Source: Cladorrhinum sp. PSN259
Lineage: Eukaryota > Ascomycota > Sordariomycetes > Sordariales > Podosporaceae
Length of the DNA stretch: 64,000 nt
Direction of reading: 5' to 3'
Assembly: GCA_033725935.1 (NCBI GenBank)
Contig: MU867104.1
Span: forward strand, 186,001-250,000
The position numbers were made by a program, and so were the translations under genes. Numbering within the stretch: position 1 is the stretch's first letter; each line of letters begins with the position of its first letter. Positions 51,009 to 61,237 of the stretch are shown piece after piece. Below the pieces are notes generated by a model. The model saw only the letters and a program-made list of their open reading frames with translations, did not search any database and was not told the DNA's origin.

Positions 51009-52424
51009 ATGAAAACTGAATCGACAAACACCATGCCGGAAGGGAAGTTCAGCGTGATTGTCGTCGGTGCAGGTCCCGTCGGGCTGACAGCAGCTCATGC
51101 GCTGTCCAAAGCCGGCATCGACTTTACGGTTCTCGAAAAGCGCGAGACGATCCTCGAGAACATTGGGGCCACCATCATTCTTTTTCCTCACGGCATCCGA
51201 CCTCTGGCTCAGCTCGGGCTGGAAGAGAAGCTCCGAACTCACGGCAGTGATTTTATTACCGCAGGATATCAAACTCACGCTTCGGGTGGGAAGGTCTACA
51301 ACTGGTCCAAGATGGGCCAGATCTTCAAGGAGAATCACGGGACGTACGGTCTCGTCTCGGCTCGAGCCGACGTGGTCAAGACGCTCTACACCTCTCTCTC
51401 GCCGGCCGAGCAGTCACGGATCCTGCCCGGCAAGAGAGTCACCTCGATCACCGACAATGCCGACTCGGAGGACCCTTCGAGGCGGGTGACGGTCACCTGC
51501 GCCGACGGCACCACCTACTCGTCCACCATCATCATCGGCGCCGACGGCATCTACAGCCAAGCCCGAGAAGCAATGCACTCGATCGGCAGCAGTGACCAGT
51601 CTCCGGGACCTAGACCCTTTGAGGCCAATTACCGCGCCATGTGGTTCTCCTTTCCGCGTCCCGATAGCGTGCCGGCGACCGCAGGCTTCGAATCACACGG
51701 CCAAGATTTCTCGGCGCAGTGCTTGAACGCGAAAGACGTATCTTTCTTTATTGTTTATCAAAAGCTTCCCGCTCATCTTCATCCGCCCGTAAAGGGTTAC
51801 GTCGGCTACACCGAGCAAGACATTGAAGCCGTGGCCAAGGAGTGCGGAGACGCTCCCGTAGGAGAGTCGGGGTTGAAGTTGAGGGACGTGTGGGACAAGA
51901 AACTTGGTCCCGCGGGGATGGCCAACCTTGAGGAAGGCGTACTAAAGCGATGGAGCTGCGGCGGGGGCAAGATTGTGCTGATTGGGGATTCGGCGCACAA
52001 GATCACTCCCAATCAGGGGTTCGGACTGAATGATGGGATTAACGACGTCGTCGCTGTTACTAATGAGCTGGGGAGGGTCTTGAAGCAGCATACGACAGGG
52101 GTTCCAAGCCGAGAAGAATTGCAAGAGGCGTTCAACAGGTATCAGGAAGCGAGGGAGCCGTGGGCGGTCAAGGATTGCCAGACCTCTAATTTCTCGATAC
52201 AGTTGGGGACGTGGAAGAACAAGCTGCTGTGGCGGGTGGTGTCGACCATGCTGACGATGCCGCTCGTGGAACCCTGGCTGATTAACAAGCTTTACACTCC
52301 GCTGTTTTCGCAGTCGAGCTTGGTGTTTGATCACATCGAGATGGAAGGGGAGCCGTTTGAGGGCAAGGTGCCTTTCAAGGTTGCTATTCCGAAGAGGAAG
52401 AAGGAAGTTGTCGACAGCGCATGA
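51009..52424 (+). CDS. FAD-dependent monooxygenase, class A
   Basis: Flavoprotein hydroxylase or epoxidase using NAD(P)H and O2. Single exon, 471 aa. ATG at 51009; MPEGKFS nine residues in is an alternative. The Rossmann FAD motif VIVVGAGPVGLTAAHALSKAG has Gly20, Gly22 and Gly25, followed by the ribose-binding Glu in FTVLEKRE. GADGIYS matches the DG motif and GDSAHKITPNQGFGLNDGIND the GD motif. The order and spacing match the salicylate-hydroxylase/PaxM-like group, including fungal meroterpenoid and indole-diterpene epoxidases. A hydrophobic segment near 410-440 may tether it to membranes. No terpene synthase or prenyltransferase lies nearby in this window, so it is not evidently part of a cluster; substrate unknown. 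Confidence 0.88.
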   Translation: MKTESTNTMPEGKFSVIVVGAGPVGLTAAHALSKAGIDFTVLEKRETILENIGATIILFPHGIRPLAQLGLEEKLRTHGSDFITAGYQTHASGGKVYNWSKMGQIFKENHGTYGLVSARADVVKTLYTSLSPAEQSRILPGKRVTSITDNADSEDPSRRVTVTCADGTTYSSTIIIGADGIYSQAREAMHSIGSSDQSPGPRPFEANYRAMWFSFPRPDSVPATAGFESHGQDFSAQCLNAKDVSFFIVYQKLPAHLHPPVKGYVGYTEQDIEAVAKECGDAPVGESGLKLRDVWDKKLGPAGMANLEEGVLKRWSCGGGKIVLIGDSAHKITPNQGFGLNDGINDVVAVTNELGRVLKQHTTGVPSREELQEAFNRYQEAREPWAVKDCQTSNFSIQLGTWKNKLLWRVVSTMLTMPLVEPWLINKLYTPLFSQSSLVFDHIEMEGEPFEGKVPFKVAIPKRKKEVVDSA

Positions 52425-52791
52425 ATTGCATGATACCCAGGTTGGATTTTACTGTACTCGGTTACGAATCTTTTTGTTTCGGTATTGCAACTTTTTCTTT
52501 TCTTTTCATGATTTGAGATTTAATTAGAATTAGAAATGGCAATCGCCTTCATGATATTCAGTGCTGACGCATTGAACACATCGTTTCTTTTTCTTTCGAG
52601 CTCCTGACAAGCTTGTATGACACTCGTTCCTTCTATTGCCTGTCATCGATTTGAAACAGGATAAGCCAACTATTGCTCCATTTGAGGGGAGAAAAAAATA
52701 CATCCAGTTATCTGTTTCTGGGGAACATGGACAGCTGCGTTCTATTCTTAATTGGTCACTATTCACTGCCATAGTGTTGAATACCCACTAA

Positions 52792-52880
52792 GCCCGTGTG
52801 GCGCAATTGGTTAGCGCGTCAGACTTTTACATTCAAAAAGTGAAATCTGAATGTTGCGAGTTCGAGTCTCGCCATGGGCG
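52792..52880 (+). tRNA. tRNA-Lys(UUU) with 15-nt intron
   Basis: All arms can be paired: acceptor GCCCGTG (52792-52798) with CATGGGC (52873-52879), with one G-U; D stem GCGC/GCGC around AATTGGTTA; anticodon stem TCAGA (52819-52823) with TCTGA (52846-52850); T stem GCGAG/CTCGC around TTCGAGT. The anticodon loop reads C-T-TTT-A then, after an intron at 52830-52844, A. Anticodon TTT (52826-52828) gives Lys. Intron position after base 37 is canonical for nuclear tRNAs. The B box is present within the T arm. Confidence 0.94.
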
Positions 52881-52882
52881 AC

Positions 52883-52888
52883 TTTTTT
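52883..52888 (+). terminator. RNA polymerase III terminator
   Basis: A run of six T begins two bases after the tRNA discriminator base, as expected for Pol III termination. Confidence 0.8.
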
Positions 52889-54088
52889 GGTCAAATTGAT
52901 TTATTTTTTTCCTTGCACCCCTTTTATTTATGTTTATGTCTCTTGGTTGATTCAGAAGTCCTAAGGTCCTGCAACTGTTGTTCGAAGGACGTCTTTTGTT
53001 TTGCCAATTGTGGAAGACATTCTTGTGGAACCGCATTTCAACAATATCACTGCCAACAGGACTGACAGGATGAGACGGGATGCCTCACTGGGACTCAGGA
53101 GGCTGCATGAAGCTATTCCCAGATATTCGGTATCCATGCTTCAATTTGGGGCCAAAAAGCAACTACCGCGCCGAATCTTGATACGATCTTCAAAACCGTC
53201 CAATAAAACCAAAGTTCATTCCGAATCCAGAAACAGATCGACAAACTCGACAGCGTTAGGGGTGATAACGCAATTGGGGGCGCACAGACCATATGAGCCC
53301 CCACGATCACGACATCCTCAGATTCCATCTCGGTGTGCTCGGCCAAATACCAGGCGAAGTCGATTAGGATTAGGATCGGTCTGCTAAGCTTGGCGATCGG
53401 CAAGCACGTTCTCAGCCAGACATGCCGATTCGGACTGGACTCAAGGCTTGGGAGTAATTACTGGGCAAGAATGCTTGACATGACATCCAACCCCCAAGGC
53501 TTAGTGTTGAGATGGATAGCAGTGAGCAAAACTTGTTCGGCAAGCTTTCCGGACGATCATCTTTATGCCCCTGACAATCTGCCTGAGACATGCAACCACC
53601 TCTAACCACCAATAAAGCCCACGTTCTCAGCCATTTTCCCCTGTTCGACGATCACCAGACACACGTTTGTCAATGACAGAGCTCTTCCCGGTCGATCACT
53701 GCCACCAAAAGTTAGCCTACTTCAGCTCGTTCACGAACTGGCTGCATCTCAACGACCAACACCGCCATCAGCTTAGACCACAATCGTGGGGGACACCATA
53801 CGAGAGATGGCTCGAATTTCCAAGGCATTACAGCTTCAGATCTCTGGATGGCATCATGTTGTTCATCAAGCACGACAACTCAAGCTATCGACGAAGAGGA
53901 TGATTATGATGATGATCAGGAGAGGCTTCTCGTTGTCTTCCGGCGTATAAGTATCATGATGAATCTGCTCAAACATTCTCAGATCATCACCATCACCACC
54001 ATCATCACAACAATTCGAGCTCAAACACCCTCATCCACTCTCTGGGGCCTTCTATCCCTGTCTTTTCACGACATCAACAAACGACAAC
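52889..54088. other. Intergenic, 1.2 kb
   Basis: No gene recognised. Frames at 53001-53387 (plus), 53113-53403 (minus) and 53667-53903 lack domains. CAT/ATC-rich triplet runs (catcaccatcaccaccatcatcac) occur near 53983-54006 in the probable leader of the next gene. Confidence 0.5.
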
Positions 54089-55537
54089 ATGCGTTCCAGT
54101 CTGCTGGGGTTTGCCCTCCTGGGACACTTTGTCTCGCACCTGGTCTCAGCTTCGCCTGCTATCTCCAAGGGGACCGAGAAGCGTAATCCCCTCGGACTCA
54201 GTCTCCCCCCTCTGATCCCACACATTCCCGGAGTCACTGAGCCCCTTACCGAGAACGCCATTCCGCTTCCCATCCTCCAGCTCCCTACTCCCCCACTTCC
54301 AAGTGAGCCGTTTGAGCTTGCCAACATCAAGCCCAAGAAGATTGGCTACTTCTGGACTGGCGCCGGTGACAACAAGCACAAGGACTTCTTGGCGACCCTG
54401 TCCCTTGACGACGATACATTCGGCTCCATCATCGCCTTGACCGATGTGCCCTCATCAGGCAACTCGCCTCACCATCTCGGAACATCTCTGGATGGCAAGA
54501 CGCTGATCGGAGGAGGCCTGCTGAGCCTTCTCAAGACTCAAGATACCGCCTTCTACTTTGACACGACCAATCCGTACAGCCCCAAGTTCTCGCACAGCAA
54601 CCGCGGCATTCTGAGCTCCATCGTCGACGAGATCCGGGCCAAGCCTGGCGGCGGTTTTTACATCACATACATGGGCTCAGCGGTCGGCACGTCTCCGGGC
54701 CGTCTGGTCGAGACGGATGCCCAGGGCAACATCATCCACGAGTGGCCCGAGGACGTCGAGAGCACGCTCAACATCCTGGGCGAGCAGTTCTCGCCCCACG
54801 GCCTCGCAGTCGACTTTGACAAGAAGATCGCCCTCACCTCCGACTTCGTCGTCCCCCTGAGCATCCTCAAGCCCACGCTCGGCATCCAGCGCGCCAACAC
54901 GCTCCGGCTCTTCGACCTCAACACCCACAAGATCCTCTCGACCATCACCATCCCCGACGGCCAGGGCATCCAGGACGTCAAGTTCATCCCGGGGAACAAG
55001 GAGACGGCCGCCCTCGCCACGGCCGTCGGGCTCGGCCAGGTCTGGATCATCTACCCCTTCCGCCGCGACTCCAAGGGGAAGCAGGGCGTGGCTGAGCTGC
55101 TCTACGACCTCGGCCCCAAAGCCAAGGACTCGGTGGCCATCTACTCGGACATCTCGGACGACGGCAAGCTCGCCTACTTCACCCTGACGCTCGGCAACCA
55201 CGTCGCGGCGCTGGACATCTCGGACCTGAACAACGTCAAGCGCCTGGACGACCCCAACGAGACCCAGCCCATCATCGGTCCCCACTACGTCAAGATCTCC
55301 CCCGACAAGAAGAACCTGCTCGTCACGGGCTACTTTGTCCAGGCCGGCGACATTAGCGTGCTCAACACCCCCGGCGACTACAAGGCCCACTGGATCGACA
55401 TCCTGCCCAATGGCGGTCTGAGCTTCAACCGGACCGTGGATTTTGAAAACATCTTTACCAAGACCAGGGGCGGCGCGCGGCCTCACTCTGTTGTTATTTT
55501 TGACTTGAGCGATCCCAAGAACCCCAAGTATTACTGA
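54089..55537 (+). CDS. Secreted SBP56-like beta-propeller protein
   Basis: Single exon, 482 aa. ATG at 54089 followed by a signal peptide (LLGFALLGHFVSHLVSA, cleavage near residue 22). The mature part has the repeated blades of the selenium-binding-protein/methanethiol-oxidase family: GNSPHHLGTSLDGKTLIGGG, GGFYITYMGSAVGTSPGRLV, QFSPHGLAVDF, GIQDVKFIPGN, HYVKISPDKKNLLVTGYFVQ and GGARPHSVVIFDL. His pairs in SPHH, SPHG and RPHS fit the copper- or metal-binding positions of that family. SBP56 enzymes are usually cytosolic or periplasmic, so a secreted fungal form is notable. Family assignment rests on motif resemblance. Methanethiol oxidation is not established. A long minus-strand frame here is a shadow. 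Confidence 0.68.
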   Translation: MRSSLLGFALLGHFVSHLVSASPAISKGTEKRNPLGLSLPPLIPHIPGVTEPLTENAIPLPILQLPTPPLPSEPFELANIKPKKIGYFWTGAGDNKHKDFLATLSLDDDTFGSIIALTDVPSSGNSPHHLGTSLDGKTLIGGGLLSLLKTQDTAFYFDTTNPYSPKFSHSNRGILSSIVDEIRAKPGGGFYITYMGSAVGTSPGRLVETDAQGNIIHEWPEDVESTLNILGEQFSPHGLAVDFDKKIALTSDFVVPLSILKPTLGIQRANTLRLFDLNTHKILSTITIPDGQGIQDVKFIPGNKETAALATAVGLGQVWIIYPFRRDSKGKQGVAELLYDLGPKAKDSVAIYSDISDDGKLAYFTLTLGNHVAALDISDLNNVKRLDDPNETQPIIGPHYVKISPDKKNLLVTGYFVQAGDISVLNTPGDYKAHWIDILPNGGLSFNRTVDFENIFTKTRGGARPHSVVIFDLSDPKNPKYY

Positions 55538-56478
55538 GAGGCCGGTCACGGTAATGATCATAGGGGGGGGGATGGAAGGGGATTTTTGATGACTAGTTAA
55601 TGCTAATGCGTAGTGGGAAAAAGGTGGTTTCCAAGTACATGTAATGTTTTTTTTTAGGGATATTGGTGGTTCCTTGTTACACTTCTTTTGGGACAGTCTC
55701 ATCTGTCTAGGTTGTTGTTGGTGTGGTTATTTATTTATGTTTGATGCAGGTAGTCTAGTTGGGTAGTAACAATAATGTTTGACATTCAGTGTCGGATTAA
55801 ACTTGTGTGACTCTATCTGTTGGTAAAAGTTGACGTTGAGAGAATTAAAGTACTTGGCTCAGAGTATGAACCCCCCCCCCCCCAAAAAAGGAATCTCAAT
55901 GAGAGTAAGAAACAAGGGAAAGAGAGTTTCGGTTATAGACCCAGTAAAGTTGAAAAGCCAGAATCAGACTTTAACAGTTAACGGATATTCAGCAAGACTT
56001 GGCTCAAACCTCGACTGTTGAAAGTTTACAAGAGTATCTATCATCCATAAAACCGTTACGAACCAGAAAAAGATGATCAGTGTTGAAGGTGTCAAGTCTC
56101 TGTAAAAATGCCCCCTTGTGCGTATCAATTTACGCAGGATCAAAACCAATACATATAAAAACGGAAACGAACCTTGAATCACATCAAGATCAATATTTAA
56201 GGGCATTCCATAGGTCTTTATATCCAGGTAAAAACGCTCAAAATAGAATCCGCCCATATGTAGTTCATTCCGAGGCATCATACTACCTAAAGGAGGCAAA
56301 TCAAGAACAACAAACAACAATAACCCCTCAAAAGTTTCACATAAAGATTGTCCGATGAACATTCATATTTTTTTTATAAAAAAAATCTCTCCCTTTTAAA
56401 AGATCGCATATTTATACATTCTATCCTACACCTAACCCCCATCTACATCTCTAATCACCCATCTTTCTTTTTTCCCCG
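55538..56478. other. Convergent 3' spacer
   Basis: Lies between the SBP56-like gene and the minus-strand CsbD-like gene. A C13 run at 55871-55883 followed by A6. Short frames on both strands (55964-56362 and 56080-56358) show no recognisable protein. Confidence 0.5.
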
Positions 56479-56855
56479 TTACTCATTCCGCTGATGAGCA
56501 CTAGCAGCCCCTTCCTTCTGCATACCCTGGCATCCAGTCAACTTGCCGGCAATCTCCTCGGCCTTGCCGTAACCCGCCGCCTGGGGATCTCGGTTCTCGG
56601 TAGCCTGCTGCAGTGATGCTTTCGCGTGGGCTTTATCTTGCTCGCCGCTGGCCGTCCAGGCGTTGGAGCCTGTAACGCTGCCGATGGCGCTCTGCAAGAG
56701 GTAAGAATAAGTCAGCTACCCTGTGTTGAAGATGCTATTATTCAAGAAAAGTGTCCCACCTCTGCGGCTCCTTTGAGGTACTCGGCATGCGAGGCGAGGA
56801 GACCGGGATTCTCCTGCTGCGTGCTTTGGGTGGTGTTGATGTTGGAGGAGGACAT
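56479..56855 (-). CDS. CsbD-like small stress protein
   Basis: Exon 1 is 56855-56760 and exon 2 is 56691-56479, giving 102 aa. The 68-nt phase-0 intron has a GTGGGA donor, a GCTGAC branch and a TGCAG acceptor. The protein is polar, with no signal peptide: MSSSNINTTQSTQQ, then HAEYLKGAAE joined across the intron to SAIGSVTGSNAW, then DKAHAKASLQQA, YGKAEEIAGKLTG and a final EGAASAHQ. The SAIGSxTG and KAEEIAGKLTG pattern resembles CsbD-like proteins, in fungi often annotated mismatched-base-pair/cruciform DNA recognition protein. They are typically abundant hydrophilin-like stress proteins. Two CRE-type sites lie 137-169 bp upstream. DNA binding is not established here. Confidence 0.78.
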
Positions 56856-56991
56856 GGTGATTGCTTTGTTGACGATTGCTGATAAGTGAGTCTGACAGAT
56901 GATATATGTGGCAGATTTGAAATAAGTTTATTTAATATTTTGATTCCGTTTCTTCAAAGGAAAGATGCCCATTTCTATGTGTCAAGAACGA

Positions 56992-57024
56992 TGACGTCGG
57001 CTGTGTAATTGGCGGTTGACGTCA
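56992..57024. promoter_or_regulatory. Paired CRE sites upstream of the CsbD-like gene
   Basis: TGACGTCG at 56992-56999 and a perfect TGACGTCA at 57017-57024, 25 bp apart centre to centre, 137-169 bp before the ATG at 56855. This suggests control by an Atf1/CREB-type bZIP factor responding to stress. Confidence 0.5.
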
Positions 57025-57624
57025 TGTCCGGAACCTTGCGCACCACCAGCTCTACCGAAGTTGCACTGACCGGATGAATAGCAGAAGGATACAATCACAT
57101 CATTGACCAAATATCATCAACAAGACATGTAGATGTGTGCCTTTTATGAATTCAAGCAGAGAGGATAGCCCTGTAATACGCGCCTCAAGTCTGATCCGTG
57201 TACATTGTTTGTTGCCTCCAAATCTAATGCCGATTTCAAGACATTTAAACCAAGAAACACACCGGACAAAGTTGTAACAACAACATGGTAGAAATAGTAT
57301 CATCTAATGATCTATATTGTTCTCTATTTGTGAAAAAACTCATATCTCCGTTTTGGTATCTTCCCTCCCGTCTGGCGCTCGGAGGAACACACAGACCTTG
57401 AATCCAAGGGTCTCCAGTCCCTGGACAGTCATGTACTCCCCAACAGTGCCAGCCATAGACACATTCGCGGGGCAAAAGAGAAATTATGATCATCTTGACG
57501 AAGAAACGCGAAAAACAAAAACCCATTGAGGCCCGACCATGCAACCCGACCCATGATATAAAAGCAACTTTTTGAGACCCATTCGTAACGCTAAAGGCAT
57601 GAAGACATTTCAGACGCGAGTTGT
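57025..57624. other. Spacer between CsbD-like promoter and EF3 3' end
   Basis: Includes the 3' untranslated region of the minus-strand EF3 gene. The EF3 frame read straight through its last intron continues to 57245 but is not protein-like and is rejected. Confidence 0.5.
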
Positions 57625-60600
57625 TTAAAAGTCGTCCTCGTCGCTGAAGACCTGTTGAAATTGTTAGTGATTGACAGATGCAAATGGCGATAAAATGGAA
57701 TTGACATACCTCCTCACCGCGCTTGCGGCGAGCCATGCGCTCCTTCTTCTTCTTGCGAGCCTCAGAGCTGGTAAGCTTTGCCTTCTTCTTGGTGTTGACG
57801 ATCTTGTTGCCCATGGCGTCGAACTTCTCCTCTTCCTCGTCCTCGTCGGCCTTGAGGCGGGGACCGGCGCCCTGGCCCTGAACCCAGTTGTGGCCGGAAG
57901 GAGTCATCTTTCCGTCCATGACAGCCCAGACTTCCTCAGTGAGATCCTTGGTGAACTCGGCGGAATGAGTGATAATGATGACACCACCCTCGAACTTCTT
58001 GAGGGCCTTGGACAAGGCACCAAGAGAGTCACGATCAAGGTAGTTAGTAGGCTCATCAAGAACGATGAGATGGGGACGCTGCCAAGAGCAGGCAGCAAGG
58101 ACGACCTTGACACGCTGACCACCGGAGAGACCACGCATGCGGGAGTGAGAAACGAGTTCGGCATCGAGACCGAAGTTGGCGCAGTGAGACTCAATCTCCT
58201 TGCGGACAAGGGGACGGAACTGACCAGAGGCAAGAGCCTCCTTCATATCAACATCGGCAACCATCTTCTGATGGGAGGCCAAGAGCTCGGAACGGGGCAA
58301 CCAAGCGTTGTCGGCAGTCATCATGGGGACCCAGCGCTCGTTCTTCATGCCGATGTTCTCACCGAGAGCGAAAGAGCACTCATACTCGTACGAGTTCTTG
58401 AACTTTCTGCGAGAGTTGATGCCAATGACGCGGCGCATGGTACCCTCGACCTTGAAGACCTTGTTCATGGCGTGCTCATCAGCCTCGGTGATGATCTTGT
58501 TGGCACGATCCATGGTCTCACGATCCTCACCAGTCTGGAAACGCCACTGGATATACTCGGAGGGAGTGCTGTCGAGGTGGTTATCGATATGGGCGAAAGC
58601 GTGTTGCTTGATGTAGGCGATACGGATGTTCTCGTGCTGGTAGATCTCACCGGCGGTGGGGATGAGCTCACCAGTGAGGACGTTGATAAGGGTAGACTTG
58701 CCGGCACCGTTGGGACCAATGACGGCAATACGGGAACCGAGCGAGCACTGGAAGGTGATGTCGGAGATCTGGGGATTGGCGGTGCCGGGGTACTGGAAGG
58801 ACATCTTGGTGGCACGGAGAATGGCCTTGGCCTTGGTCTTGACACCCTCAAGGAAACCGGGCTCAGGGAAGGAGAACTCCATCTCAGATTCGCCGAGCTC
58901 GTAGTAAGACTTGGCAGATGGGTTGCGCTTGACGAACTCAGCGAGGTTACCCCTGTAGCGCTTAAGCTTGAAGCGCTCGTAGTGGATAATGTGCTGGCAC
59001 ACGTTGTCAAGGAAGCCGCTGTCGTGGGACACGATGATGGAAGTGCAAGGGGAGTTGATAAGGTAGTCCTCCAGCCACTTGACGTTCTTCACATCCAAAT
59101 GGTTAGTGGGCTCGTCAAGAAGGAGAATATCGGGAGCCTCGAAGACGGCACGGCACAGAGCGAGCTTCATCTTCCAACCACCAGAGAGGGCGGAGATGTC
59201 GTTCTTGATCATGCCCTCAGAGAAACCGAACTCGGAGAGACGACCCTCGACCTCAGACTGCTCGACTTTGACTTCGGCCTCGGCAAGCTTCTTCATGGTC
59301 CATTCAATGGTGGTCATCTCAGTATCGGCAGAGTCAAGGTCGTGCTCGACGAAGACAGTCTTGACTTCGCTCTGCTTAGGGAAGCCCTCAACCTGCTCGT
59401 TATTGATGGCGCGCATGAGAGTGGACTTGCCGGAACCGTTGGGGCCGCACAGACCGTAGCGCTGGCCACGCTTGAGGCGGAGAGAGGTCTGGTTCAGAAG
59501 AATCTTGGCACCGTAGGCAAGAGAGAAGGTGCAGTTGCACAGATCCTCACCCTCCTCCTCATCAGCCTCAGCCTCCTCGGCCTCGGCGATGCCAGGGTGG
59601 GAAGCCTTGCGGAGAGCATCGGTGAGAGCAGCGGACTGGTCATCGCCGACGACAACAGCGAGGTAGGGCTTGACATTCTCGGACCAGGAGATTAGTTCGG
59701 TCTCCTTCTCGTCGACGAGCTGGCCGGCGACAGCAGCAATGTACTCGATAACAGGGGTGAACTTCTCAAAGGCAGCGGAGTACTTGTTGCCGAGGACCTT
59801 CTTCAGGTGGCCGACGATGGTGGAGATATCACCGTGATTCTGGACCTCGGGGATCTTGCCATCAACGACGTTACCAACGCGGTTGAGGGTGTCAAGAGCC
59901 TGCTTAGTCTTCTCACGAGCCTCGGGATCAGCCAAGTTCTCGTAGTTCTTCTGGAGAGCGGGCATCATCTTGGGCAAGAAAGGAGCGACAATGCTGGGGT
60001 CGTCGACGAGCTTGCACATGTTGTCGACGATGACGGCAGCCTTACGCTTGATAGCAGTCTCGCGCTCAGCAAGACCACGATCGAGCAGGGGAACCATGAG
60101 GGCAAGAGTGGGCTGCTGAACCTCGGTAACGAAAGTGGTGGCACCGAGCAAGTGAACGGTCTCGGGGACGTTCTCGGGCTTGGCGATACACTTGATGAGC
60201 TCGGGAATGAAGCGCTCGATATCACGGTTGACAATGAGAGCGCAGAGCTTCTCCATGGTCTGGTAGGCGCGGTCCTTGACCTCCTTCTTGGTGTCCCACA
60301 TAGCCTCGGAAATGACGGGGAGGAGCTCAGGAACGAGGAAACCGGTCTGAGCAGGGGCGGTGCGGATGAGAGTCTCGATGAAGTCGAGGACGGTCATCTT
60401 CTCCTGCCACTTCTGGGCGTTGCGGAGAGAGTCGATCAAGGGAGGGAGTACGGCTTTGACAGCGTTGGGGTTGATGGCCTCAGCAATGGCGAGAGCCGCA
60501 GCGATAGCGGCATTCTTGACAGCAGTGATCTTGTCGCCAGCGCCGGCGAGGACGCTGGGGAGAAGAGCAACGAGGTAGGGCTCGACATGGGCGGAAACCT

Positions 60601-61237
60601 CGGAGTGCTGGGCAATAGCCTGGATGGCCGTAAGGGCCTTCTCACGGGCAGTAGCATCCTTCTTGTTGGTGAGTTGCTTCTTCAGGGACTCGACGGTCCT
60701 AAAAAATAGGGTTCACATGTCAGTCTCCAATTCTCCAAATTCTGGTGCGACGCTCGAAAATGCCAAATGCCGTCCGAAAAATTTTCCCGGAAAATCGGTC
60801 CCTGCAGGAAAAGCCGCAACGTGATTCGACGACTGGACGGGACGGGAAACTCTCTTATCGCATCCCCCCCACCTGTGCGCCCCCAAAGGGAGGTGCGGCG
60901 AATGCAACAGTGAGAGAGTCGGTCAAGCCCTTCGTCGTCGGCCACGGCGAGGCGCCAACAAAGCCCGCTCACTCAACAAAATTTTGAAGTCGCGGCGACA
61001 TGGGTTTCAACTGGCGCGGGGCTCCTCGCAGGGATATTGGCGGGGTATTTCTGTGCTGAAGGCGGGGCAGAATTCTTCTTACCTGGTGGGGGTGTCGAGA
61101 TCCTCGATGCGACCGTTGATGAAGGAAGCGAGGTTGGCAGAAGCCTCCTTGATGGCATCGGCCTCCTTGGAGACGGTGAGCTTCTGGAAGAGCTCGTCAA
61201 GGACCTTGACGCTCTGAGCGTTCTCGGAAGCGACCAT
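57625..61237 (-). CDS. tef3: Translation elongation factor 3 (eEF3), ABC-F ATPase
   Basis: Fungal-specific ribosomal ATPase that helps release E-site tRNA during elongation. Exons: 61237-61083, 60698-57710 and 57651-57625, giving 1056 aa, the usual family length. Intron 1 (384 nt) starts GTAAGA and ends TTTTTTAG; intron 2 (58 nt) has GTATGT, ACTAACA and CAACAG and leaves a last exon coding only VFSDEDDF. Domains in order: N-terminal HEAT repeats (to about 320), a four-helix region, ABC1 with Walker [10 protein letters not shown], signature [14 protein letters not shown] and [11 protein letters not shown]2 with GPNGAGKST, signature [13 protein letters not shown] and DEPTNYLD, a chromodomain-like insert between the ABC2 Walker A and signature ([20 protein letters not shown]), and a Lys-rich tail ([27 protein letters not shown]). 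Long antisense frames reflect codon bias. Confidence 0.97.
60699..61082 (-). other. Long first intron of the EF3 gene
   Basis: At 384 nt it is about six times the local median. It has GC-rich central DNA and lies 155 nt after the start codon, a position often linked to intron-enhanced expression of translation genes. No RNA gene was recognised inside. Confidence 0.75.

Noticed and set aside
54677..55702. 341-codon minus-strand frame over the SBP56-like gene
   Set aside because: Val/Gly/Asp-biased antisense shadow of a GC-rich coding exon.
57245..57624. EF3 frame continuing past the second intron to 57245
   Set aside because: Read-through of the intron; the spliced product ends VFSDEDDF, matching the usual acidic eEF3 tail, and the extension is not protein-like.
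57671..60709. Very long plus-strand frames (674 and 300 codons) antisense to EF3
   Set aside because: They mirror the EF3 exon exactly and result from its strong codon bias; the translations are Leu/Gly/Val-rich low complexity without domains.
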